DNA of 51,819 bases, taken from assembly GCA_964355015.1 (NCBI GenBank), contig CAYHCE010000021.1, positions 1 to 51,819 on the forward strand, written 5' to 3'. The notes under the pieces were generated by a model. It was not told where the DNA came from. It was given only the letters and a program-made list of their open reading frames with translations, and made no database searches. Source of the DNA: CAYHCE01 sp964355015. Its GTDB lineage: Bacteria > Cyanobacteriota > Cyanobacteriia > PCC-6307 > Cyanobiaceae. Shown here one piece after another: positions 43,035-50,405 of this stretch. A program made the translations under genes and the position numbers. Numbering within the stretch: position 1 is the first letter of the stretch; each line of letters starts with the position of its first letter.

Positions 43035-45572
43035 TCAGACCCCTTCCAGTCTCTGGGCCTCGGCCACCAGCCGCTGCACGCGCTCCAGCACCGATTCGTT
43101 GCTCATGCGGTTGTTGAGCCGCTCCACCAGCAGCGGAAAGGCGAAGGGCCCGGGGCGGGGGGTGCGCTTCAGCAGCAGCTCGCTGGCTTGCAGTCGCCGC
43201 AGCGTCGCCTCGAGGCGGCCCAGTTCAAGCTGCTCCTCGATCACCTCTCGCCGGGCCTGGGCCAGCAGCAGGTTGCCCGGTTCATGGCGGGAAAACACAT
43301 CGAACAGCAGGGCTGCGCTGATCTGCAGCTGACCACCCGTCTTCGACCGGCCGGGGAAGCCGTTCACCACCAGGCCGGAAATCTGGGCAATGGCCCGGAA
43401 ACGACGGCGGCAGAGCTCGGAGAGGTTGATCGAGGCCTCCAGGTCGACCTGGAGCGTGGCGTCGCTGAGCAGCTCCTCGACGTGGCATTCGAAGAGCTGC
43501 TCGAATGGATAGCCCCGCGGCGCCAGCAGCTCGAAGCCGTAGTCGTTCACCGAGACAGTGATCGTGCCCCGTTGCCATCGCGTCAGCCGGCCGGCCCAGA
43601 GGAAGCCCAGGCCTTCATGCACGAAGCGGCCCTCGAACGGGTAGGCGAACAGATGGCTGCCTTCGCGGCTGCGGGTCACCTCCACAAGGAACTGGTGGTC
43701 GCGCGGGAGGCTTGACAGAGCGGCCTGGCGGGTCAGCAGGGGTTCGAGCGCCCGCAGCTCCGCCGTGTCGAGCCGGTGGCGGGCACGACCCTCCGCGGCG
43801 AGGGCTTCGGCGCAGAGGTGCACCTCGGTGCGCAGGTGGACGCTGAGCAGATCCGAGAGGGCCATCTGGCCCCCGGCCCAGGCCGGCACGGTGCGGCTCT
43901 TCCTGGTGCTGGCCTTCACCAGCGCCGTCATGTCGCGCAGCCGCACGAACTCCAGCTGGCGTCCGGCGAAGAAGAACACATCGCCTGGTTTCAGCCGGGA
44001 GATGAAGGCCTCCTCCACATGGCCGAGGCTGGAGCCGCGCACCACCTTCACCGTGATCGAGTGGTCGGAGGTGATCGTGCCGATGTTCAGACGGTGCAGC
44101 CGGGCGATGGCGGCGTCGGTGACCCTGTAGCGGAACGTGCGGCCCGCCGCGGGCGGTTCGCGCAGGAGCCTGCGGTAGCGGGGATAGGCCCCGAGGCAGT
44201 CGCCGCCCTGCTCCAGGAAGCGAAGGCACCACTGCCAGGTGGCGTCGTCGAGATCGCGATAGCTCCAGGCGCTGCGCACGGTTGCGAGCTCCTGTTGCGG
44301 CTCGAATCCCGGGCCGCAGGCCAGGCTGGTGAGGTGCTGCAGCAGTACGTCGATCGGCGCCCGGGGTGGACGGCGGCGCTCCACCAGACCTTCCCCCAGC
44401 CCGCGCCGCATCGCCGACACCTCCAGCAGCTCAAGGGCATTGGTGGGCATGAACAGCACTTGGGAGGTGCCACCGGGGCTGTGGGCGGAGCGGCCAGCCC
44501 GCTGCAGCAGCCGGGCCAGGTTCTTGGCGCTGCCGATCTGCACCACCCGCTCCACCGGCTGGAAGTCGACACCCAGATCGAGGGAGCTGGTGCAGACCAC
44601 CCAGCGCACGGCTCCGCTCTTCACCCCGGCCTCGATCCGCTCCCGCTCGCTGCGATCGATCGAGCCGTGGTGCAGGGCCAGAGCTTCCTCCAGCTCCGGG
44701 CAGGCGTAACGGAGGCACTGGTGCCAGCGTTCGGCCTGGTTGCGGGTGTTGGTGAACAGCAGGGTGGAGATGGCCGGATCGAGGCCCGCCACCAGTTCCT
44801 CGTACATGCGCAGGCCCAGATGGCCGGCCCAGGGGAAGCCGTCGATCGAGTCCGGCAGCAGGCTGCGGATGGTGGTGTCGCGGCGCAGCCTGGCGGTGAG
44901 GATCAGCGGTTCGGGGGTGGGGTCCGCCCCCCTCTCGCCCACCCCCACCGCAGCCCGGGCGGCCTCCTGGAGGTTGCCGATCGTGGCGCTGATCGCCCAG
45001 GTGCGCAGGCCGGGGCGGTGGCGCCGCAGCCAGCTGAGGCAGAGCTCGCTCTGGCTGCCGCGCTTGCTGCCCATCAGCTCGTGCCACTCATCGAGCACCA
45101 CGGCCTCAAGGCAGCCGAACAGCTCCGTTGCCGCCTGGCCGGCCAGCAGCACCGCGAGCGATTCAGGCGTGGTGATCAGGATCTGGGGCGGGTTCTTCAA
45201 TTGGCGGGCGCGCTCGGTGCTGGGGGTGTCGCCGTTGCGGATGGACAGCCGCAGCGGCCAGCCCATCGCCTCGATCGGCAGCCGGATCGCCAGGGCCAGA
45301 TCGCGGCTGAGCGCCCGCAGCGGCGTGAGGTAGAGCAGGCGCAGGCCGGTGGGAGGGCCAGCTCCGCCCTCCGTTTCGGCCAGCATCCGGGCGATCGGCC
45401 CCATCACGGCGGCATAGGTTTTCCCCGCGCCGGTGGGCACCTGGATCAGGCCGCTGCGGCCGGCCAGGTAGGCCCGCCAGCACCGGCGCTGGAACGGCAG
45501 CGGCCGCCAGCCCTGCTGGGCGAACCAGGCCTCGATCGGGGCGAGGCTGGCGGCGGACCGGCTCAACGGCAC
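43035..45572 (-). CDS. ligase-associated DNA damage response DEXH-box helicase
   Basis: An 845-residue superfamily 2 helicase of the Lhr type. Motifs are IQVPTGAGKTYAAVMGPI (Walker A, K51), YLTPLRALSRDL (Ia), VVLDEWHELMGSKRG (II, DEWH at 161-164), ISATIGN (III), and in domain 2 TLLFTNTRNQAERWH (IV), VVCTSSLDLGVDF (V) and RLLQRAGRSAHSPGG (VI). Winged-helix and Lhr-core regions follow. It belongs to the ligase-associated repair module (ligase, helicase, exonuclease, PdeM). The GTG start overlaps the end of the ligase remnant by 10 bases, so the helicase depended on ligase translation for coupling; it is itself intact. Confidence 0.94.
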   Translation of the reverse strand: MPLSRSAASLAPIEAWFAQQGWRPLPFQRRCWRAYLAGRSGLIQVPTGAGKTYAAVMGPIARMLAETEGGAGPPTGLRLLYLTPLRALSRDLALAIRLPIEAMGWPLRLSIRNGDTPSTERARQLKNPPQILITTPESLAVLLAGQAATELFGCLEAVVLDEWHELMGSKRGSQSELCLSWLRRHRPGLRTWAISATIGNLQEAARAAVGVGERGADPTPEPLILTARLRRDTTIRSLLPDSIDGFPWAGHLGLRMYEELVAGLDPAISTLLFTNTRNQAERWHQCLRYACPELEEALALHHGSIDRSERERIEAGVKSGAVRWVVCTSSLDLGVDFQPVERVVQIGSAKNLARLLQRAGRSAHSPGGTSQVLFMPTNALELLEVSAMRRGLGEGLVERRRPPRAPIDVLLQHLTSLACGPGFEPQQELATVRSAWSYRDLDDATWQWCLRFLEQGGDCLGAYPRYRRLLREPPAAGRTFRYRVTDAAIARLHRLNIGTITSDHSITVKVVRGSSLGHVEEAFISRLKPGDVFFFAGRQLEFVRLRDMTALVKASTRKSRTVPAWAGGQMALSDLLSVHLRTEVHLCAEALAAEGRARHRLDTAELRALEPLLTRQAALSSLPRDHQFLVEVTRSREGSHLFAYPFEGRFVHEGLGFLWAGRLTRWQRGTITVSVNDYGFELLAPRGYPFEQLFECHVEELLSDATLQVDLEASINLSELCRRRFRAIAQISGLVVNGFPGRSKTGGQLQISAALLFDVFSRHEPGNLLLAQARREVIEEQLELGRLEATLRRLQASELLLKRTPRPGPFAFPLLVERLNNRMSNESVLERVQRLVAEAQRLEGV

Positions 45573-47073
45573 GGGTCCGCCAGCAGCGCCAGGGCGGCAG
45601 CCAGGCTGTCGGCTTCGGCGGCGGGCTTGTCGCGGCGCCAGCGGGCGATGCGGGGGAAGCGCACGGCGATGCCGCTCTTGTGGCGTTTCGAGGTCTGTAG
45701 CCCTTCGAAGGCCAGCTCGAACACCTGCAGCGGCTCCACCGCCCGCACCGGTCCGAACCGCTCGGTGGTGTGGCGGCGGATCCAGCGGTCGAGTTCGATG
45801 ATCTCGGCGTCGTCGAGGCCGGAGCAGGCCTTGGCGAAGCTCACCAGCTGCCGCGGCGGCGTCCCGCCTGGTACGGCGAATCGAGCGCCTTGAGCATCAG
45901 GCCCTCGGCGCCGGCCGAGCGGGCCTGCCGGCGCAGGGGTTCGAGTGCTTCCCAGGCCGGCAGGGGCAGGCGTGTGGAACGGTGCAGGCGCCCGGCCGCG
46001 GGCGGGTCCGCCGCCGCCGGGAGTGCCAGCTGCAGCCCCTCCAGGGCGGCATGGCGCAGGCGCTCGGGGCGCCGGTCGCGGCCGTCCTGCTCCAGCAGGT
46101 CGTAGGCCACGAAGGCGGCGGGGGCGTCGCACAACAGGGCCCCGCCGGGGTTGAGGCGCCCCAGGCGGCGCTGCAGGGCGGCAAAGGGTTCGGGCCTCTC
46201 CTGCTGAGGGTGCCAGACGATCACCTCGCCGTCGAGCACGGTGCCATCGGGCAGGGCGTCGCCGAGCGCCACCAGGTCCGGGAAGCTCTCGTTGATCAGC
46301 TCCTCGCCGCGGCTCCAGAGGAAGGTGGTGCCAGCGCGGCGAATCAGCTGGCCGCGGATGCCGTCCCACTTCCACTCCACCTGCCAGGCGTCCGGGTCTT
46401 CGTCGTGCAGGCGTTCGCTCTCCAGCGGACTGGCCAGGAAGAAGGGGTAGGGGCGGCTGATCGGAGTGGTGGCGGCAGCGGTTGCGGGGGCCAGCAGGGC
46501 CTCGAAGGACTCGGCCGAAGGCTCGAAGCCGCCCATCAACCGGTGGGCCAGCTCCGCCTCCTCCACCCCGGCGAGGCGGGCCAGGGCGCGGGTGACCAGG
46601 CCGCCGGACACCCCCACCTGGAAGCCACCGGTGAGCAGCTTGTTGAACAGGAACACCTGCGGCGGCGGCAGGGCGGCCCAGATCCTCAGCACCGCGGCCG
46701 CCTGATCCTCAGGCTGCAGTGCCGCCAACGCCGGCAGCCGCTCCGCCATCCACTGGCGCAGGGGCAGCTCCAGGGGTTCGGCAGCCGGCAGGTTCAATTC
46801 CGGCAGCAGCAGGGCGATGGTCTCGGCCGAGTCGCCCACCTGGGCGCGGCAGGCGTCGAACAGCCATTCCGGCAGGCCCGCCGCCTCCAGGCAGATCTGG
46901 CGCAGCCGCCGGCCGGTGAGCAGCCGCCTGCGCCGCTTGCCCAGCAGCAGGGCCAGGGCCCAGGCCCCGTCGGCGGCAGGCGCGGCACTGAAGTAGGCCG
47001 CCAGGGCGTCGACGTGGGCGTTGGTGCCCACGCTGCCGTCGAGCTGCTGGAAGAGGGAGGCGAACGCCCGCAT
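45563..47073 (-). pseudogene. ATP-dependent DNA ligase (ligase-associated/cisplatin-response type), disrupted by an internal deletion
   Basis: The N-terminal 410 codons (47073 to 45841) carry the helical DNA-binding domain and the nucleotidyltransferase core. That core has EWKWDGIRGQL with catalytic K235, GTVLDGEVIVW (motif III) and AEGLMLKALDSPYQAGRRRG (motif IV), after which the frame hits TGA. The C-terminal OB-fold (LVSFAKACSGLDDAE, then RRHTTERFGPVRAVEP, then RHKSGIAVRFPRIARWRRDK) continues in another frame from about 45853 to 45563. The segment that normally lies between, containing the WWKWK motif V and the first OB strands (about 45 codons), is missing. Without motif V the enzyme should be inactive. 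The junction lies in GGCAGCTGGTGAGC. Confidence 0.88.
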
Positions 47074-47081
47074 GGTGACGA

Positions 47082-48053
47082 TCAGGCGCTGGGCCGTGAC
47101 CGGATGCCGTAGGACTGCCGCACGGCCTGAAGGGGCCGGCCGAAATCGTCCCAGGGATCCCAGGCGGTGATCAGATCACGGCTCACTGTGCTGCCGTGCT
47201 CCAGCCCCCGGACGATCTCCTCGGGGCTGGCCTGATCGGTTTCGGCCTCCATCAGCGGCGAGCTTCCGATGCCGAGCTGGAGCTGGGCCAGGGCGAACAG
47301 GATCGTGAAGAAGGGATCGTTGCGGCCGAAACCGGCCTGAAAGCCGAGCACGCCACATTCCTCGGCGGCGCTGGTGCCGTAGTCGACGAGCACGTGGCAA
47401 CAGTCGTGGCGCACCACAGGCGGCGGCGGACCGCCCCGTTCGCCGGGCACACTGAAGCCGTTGGCGTCGATGAAGGCGAGGTAAGCGCGGCCGAGGCTGC
47501 CGGTGGGGAACGCCGCCAGGGCGCGGTAGCGGGAGGCGAGGGTCTGATCTTCCTGCTGCAACAGCGAGCGGGCGATCTGCAGGGCACCGCCCACCCCCTC
47601 ATCGCGCAGATAGCTCAGCGTCGCTCCCTTCTGGAAGCCCCGGCGGGCGATGTCGAGGCGCACCAGGTTGAACTGGCCATCGAGCACATGGCGGAAGGCT
47701 GTGACCGGTGCGGCGTCGATGCCAAGGGCCGTGGTGGTGGCCTGCAGCTGCTCCAGCTGGGCGGGGCCGGGGTCACGCTCCAGCAGGGCCAGCACCGTCA
47801 TGCCCCGCAGGATCCGTTCGCGCCACTCCGGCTCCGGCACTGCTGCCGCCAGCTCGGCCGGCTGCAGGGGCGTGAGTTCCTCCAGGGGAATCGGCAGGTG
47901 GAGGAGGTGATCACGGATCGCGGTGATCGTGCGGCGGGCGATCGGGCTGGGCGTACCCTCCACGGAGGCGATCGCCAGCAGGCTGGCCAGCCCGGCGCGG
48001 CCGATGGCTTCGCGCCGCCCGGGTGGCGGCTGGAGCTGGGGGTGGAGGGTCAC
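47082..48053 (-). CDS. COQ4-like protein with extra N-terminal helical domain
   Basis: 323 residues, GTG start. The C-terminal half contains the COQ4 metal signature HDxxH-x11-E (H216, D217, H220, E232 in RHDCCHVLVDYGTSAAEE), preceded by FPTGSLGRAYLAFIDANGF, as in the COQ4-like protein at 32982-33671. The N-terminal 125 residues (GRAGLASLLAIASVEG, then WRERILRGMTVLALLERDP) are helical and resemble the TerB-type fold, a tentative call. It ends nine bases before the ligase remnant on the same strand, so it was probably co-transcribed with the repair genes. Substrate unknown. Confidence 0.78.
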   Translation of the reverse strand: MTLHPQLQPPPGRREAIGRAGLASLLAIASVEGTPSPIARRTITAIRDHLLHLPIPLEELTPLQPAELAAAVPEPEWRERILRGMTVLALLERDPGPAQLEQLQATTTALGIDAAPVTAFRHVLDGQFNLVRLDIARRGFQKGATLSYLRDEGVGGALQIARSLLQQEDQTLASRYRALAAFPTGSLGRAYLAFIDANGFSVPGERGGPPPPVVRHDCCHVLVDYGTSAAEECGVLGFQAGFGRNDPFFTILFALAQLQLGIGSSPLMEAETDQASPEEIVRGLEHGSTVSRDLITAWDPWDDFGRPLQAVRQSYGIRSRPSA

Positions 48054-48055
48054 CG

Positions 48056-48160
48056 TCAGCTCCCCTTCTGGGCGGATCGCTCCTGCCTCTGCTCGTCTTC
48101 CCTGACCATGGGTACCAGCAGAGCAATTCCGATTAGCAACACCAACGCGATGGTTTTCAA
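48056..48160 (-). CDS. possible 34-residue membrane peptide, perhaps truncated
   Basis: A minus-strand frame from a TTG at 48160 to TGA at 48056, immediately before the COQ4-like gene. It encodes a hydrophobic segment (KTIALVLLIGIALLVPM) and a very charged tail (VREDEQRQERSAQKGS). No ATG is available before the hydrophobic segment, and the frame stays open upstream toward the insertion-sequence boundary near 48194. The original 5' end may have been lost to the insertion. Confidence 0.3.
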   Translation of the reverse strand: MKTIALVLLIGIALLVPMVREDEQRQERSAQKGS

Positions 48161-48238
48161 TGAATAGGCTAGCCCGCCGGGACCTATCAGGGAAGTTGTC
48201 CGCTCGCGTTGGTGAGCTAAGTGTGTTTTCTCACCAGG

Positions 48239-49228
48239 TCATTCAGCGATCAGCAGCCGCTGCAGGGACTGCTGAGGGGTGAGGCCACCGAGAGCCATGT
48301 GGCACCTGTGGCCGTTATAGATCCCCAGATACCGAGGTAGCCAGCGGTTCCGCTCCTCGGAGGTCTGGTACGCCATGACGTAGGCCCATTCCGCCAGGAG
48401 GGTTTTGATGTAGACGAAGTCGGCCGGAGGCCATAACGCTCGGCCTTGCCGTTGGTTTGCGGCGTATAGGGCTTGGTGCGGATGGGTTTCAGATCCAATG
48501 CCCGACAGGCCTTTCGCCAGTCACCGGAGCGGTAGGCGGGGCCGTTGTCCGAGAGGATCCGTCGGCAGGTGATCCCCTGCTCAGAGAACCAGCCGACTGC
48601 CCGGGCCAGGAACCCAACAGTCGTCGCCCTCTGCTCGCCTGTGAGCACCTCGACGTAGGCCAGGCGGGTGGCGTCGTCGATGGCGACGTGCACCTTCTCG
48701 TAGCCGGCGCCTCGGGAGGAGCCTTGACGGCGGTCACCTGTGATCCGGTGGCCGACACGCTCAAACCTGGCCAGCTGCTATTCCTTCGGAGAAGCCTGCG
48801 GCTAGATGTCGACATGGATCATGTCGCCCGGCCGCTCCCACTGGTACCGCCGCACAGGCGGCTTGGGTTCAAGGTTCCGCAGCCGTCCCAGCCCCAGACC
48901 GTTCATCACCCGTCCAACAGTCGAGAGGGGCGCCTTGAGGGCCTTGGCGATGCGGCGGAGCGTGGAGCGCTGGTACCGTAGATCCACGGCCTGCTGCAGT
49001 TGCTGCGGATCGACGGAGTGTTCGCCGCTGGGTGCGGCGAACACTCCGTCGATCCGCCAGTGCCGTTACGCCGCCATCACGGAAGCGCGCCAGCCACTTG
49101 TAAGCGCTGCGCAGGCTGGTCCCGGCTTGCGCCGCAAGGGCCTTGAGCGGCTCGCCCTCATTGAGGTGGCGTCGGATCAGGCGTTCCCGACTGATCGGCG
49201 TCAGTCGGGCATTGGGGTGGCTATGCAT
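48239..49228 (-). pseudogene. IS481-family transposase pseudogene
   Basis: Four pieces in successive frames make up a complete transposase. They are an N-terminal HTH part (ISRERLIRRHLNEGEPLKAL, LALADRRSVRRTQRR-type region) from 49228, a second HTH part (DPQQLQQAVDLRYQRSTLRR to MIHVDI) to 48802, a rve/DDE core (HVAIDDATRLAYVEVLTGE, RRILSDNGPAYRSGDW, YTPQTNGKAER) and a C-terminal end (LLAEWAYVMAYQTSEERNRW, LTPQQSLQRLLIAE) to 48239. Frame changes lie near 49020-49055 and 48425. Two in-frame stops occur after MIHVDI. The gene cannot make transposase. The first frame change coincides with a perfect 22-bp inverted repeat. Confidence 0.85.
49007..49055. repeat. perfect 22-bp inverted repeat with 5-base loop inside the IS481 transposase
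   Basis: Bases 49007-49028 are the exact reverse complement of 49034-49055, with TGGGT between. On the coding strand this falls where the protein reads RRSVRRTQRRTL, a region that is naturally half-palindromic. The frame breaks just after the second arm, which fits a template-switch event that perfected an imperfect palindrome. Confidence 0.9.
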
Positions 49229-49316
49229 GGTGTGTGAGGTCTTGGGACGGGCGGTGACACCCCGACCCTGGCGACCTCACACCCAATCGTCAGCTGAACA
49301 ACGTGGTGGGACTACA

Positions 49317-49774
49317 CAGTTAAGCCTGCCTGGTCTTGGGCCTGCAACGGTGATCACGTTGATCAGTGAGTGTGGGCTCGACATGACCCGCTGGCCAAGC
49401 GCCAAGCATTTTGTCTCCTGGCTTGGGTTAAGCCCTCAGAATAAGATTTCTGGTGGGCACGTCCTTTCCTCACGTACACGGTAGGGAACAACTAGGGCCG
49501 GCAGTGCCTTTTGGATGGCAGCAGTTCCAATCAGCAGAACCAGTACTGCCTTGGGGGCATTTCAGCGGCGATTATCTACACGCGTTGGTAAAAGCAAGGC
49601 GTTGATTGCAACAGCGCGCAAGATTGCCTGCTCTACTACAAGACAATCAGATGCGGTATGGAATTCCAAGAGCCGGGGGCCTTGGCTTACCAGCAGGCAT
49701 CCCAGGAGCGAAAAATGCGTGGGCTGGAGCGACGTGCCAGAGCGCTTGGTTACCAGCTGGTCGCAACCGGGTGA
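49317..49774 (+). pseudogene. IS110-family transposase, C-terminal remnant
   Basis: The C-terminal (Transposase_20) part of an IS110-type protein: LPGLGPATVITLISECGLDM, TRWPSAKHFVSWLGLSP, QNKISGGHVLSS, then an in-frame TAG at 49482-49484, then AAVPISRTSTALGAFQRRLS, TRVGKSKALIATARKIAC. A frame change near 49625 leads to LLYYKTIRCGMEFQEPGAL and RRARALGYQLVATG before the stop. The N-terminal catalytic half is absent; the fragment begins at the right end of the IS481 element, suggesting insertion with loss of the other side. Confidence 0.8.
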
Positions 49775-49872
49775 GTGGCAGAGATCACTGATGGCCGTGG
49801 GTGTTTCTTAGGAAGATGACGCCCCTCCATCCCGACCACTTTTACCACCAGGGGGCTTGATGGAGCCATTCA

Positions 49873-50379
49873 ATGCGTCGTTACAGCGAGGACGTCAAGG
49901 CTGACGTGAGAAGGCGGATGAGCCCGCCCCACAGACAGAGCGTGGCCCGGATTTCCGAGGAGCTGGGCATCCACGTGATCACCCTCTACAAATGGAGGAA
50001 GGCCTGGCGGTTGCAGGGAGAGGTGGTGCCGGCATCCGAGAAGGATCCCGAGGGCTGGAGCGCCACCGACAAGTTCACGGTGGTTCTTGAGACCGCTGGC
50101 CTCAATGCCACCGAACTCAGCGCCTACTGCCGTGAGCGGGGCTTGTATCCCGAGCAGGTGGAGCGCTGGCGGCAGGCATCCCAGTATGCCAACGAGAAGC
50201 CAGTGCTCACCTTGAAAGAGCAGAAGGAGCTCGAGAAGCTGCGAGCCCATGACCAGCGTGAAATCAAGCAGCTCAAGCAGGAGCTGCGCCGCAAGGAGAA
50301 AGCCCTGGCGGAGGCGGCAGCGCTGCTGTTGGCGGCAAAAAAGATCCAGGCCTTCTGGGGAGAGGACGGGGACGACTGA
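49873..50379 (+). CDS. IS3-family transposase OrfA
   Basis: 168 residues with a helix-turn-helix (SVARISEELGIHVITLYKWR) and a second HTH-like region (ELSAYCRERGLYPEQVERWR), followed by a long coiled coil (LKEQKELEKLRAHDQREIKQ, then LKQELRRKEKALAEAAALLL) that resembles the leucine zipper of IS3 OrfA proteins. The ATG is at 49873. Near its 3' end the A AAA AAG heptamer allows a -1 shift into OrfB. Confidence 0.88.
   Translation: MRRYSEDVKADVRRRMSPPHRQSVARISEELGIHVITLYKWRKAWRLQGEVVPASEKDPEGWSATDKFTVVLETAGLNATELSAYCRERGLYPEQVERWRQASQYANEKPVLTLKEQKELEKLRAHDQREIKQLKQELRRKEKALAEAAALLLAAKKIQAFWGEDGDD
50337..50343 (+). promoter_or_regulatory. programmed -1 frameshift site A AAA AAG
   Basis: The heptamer sits in the correct phase of OrfA (third base of GCA, then AAA, then AAG). 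Slipping back one base gives a frame with no stop up to and through OrfB. A possible stimulatory stem (GGGAGA at 50358-50363 with TCTCCC at 50382-50387) follows. This is the standard expression signal of IS3 OrfAB fusion transposases. Confidence 0.75.
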
Positions 50380-50405
50380 CGTCTCCCGACGATCGCCGGA
50401 AGGCC

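Larger units (their letters stand above)
48194..49316 (-). mobile_element. decayed IS481-family-like insertion sequence
   Basis: About 1.12 kb, bounded by imperfect terminal inverted repeats: 48194-48218 and the reverse complement of 49292-49316 agree at 17 of 25 positions (shared GT, GTCC, CGTTG, AGCT blocks). The outer bases of the right end give TGT, as in IS481. It contains one broken transposase gene on the minus strand. No convincing target duplication is seen; an IS110 fragment begins directly at the right end. Confidence 0.65.

Noticed and set aside
43776..45893. 705-residue plus-strand frame opposite the DEXH helicase
   Set aside because: Shadow; the helicase motifs on the minus strand are complete.
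47082..48053. Tellurite resistance determinant
   Set aside because: Resemblance to TerB is limited to a helical pattern, no other ter genes are present, and the conserved motif is that of COQ4.
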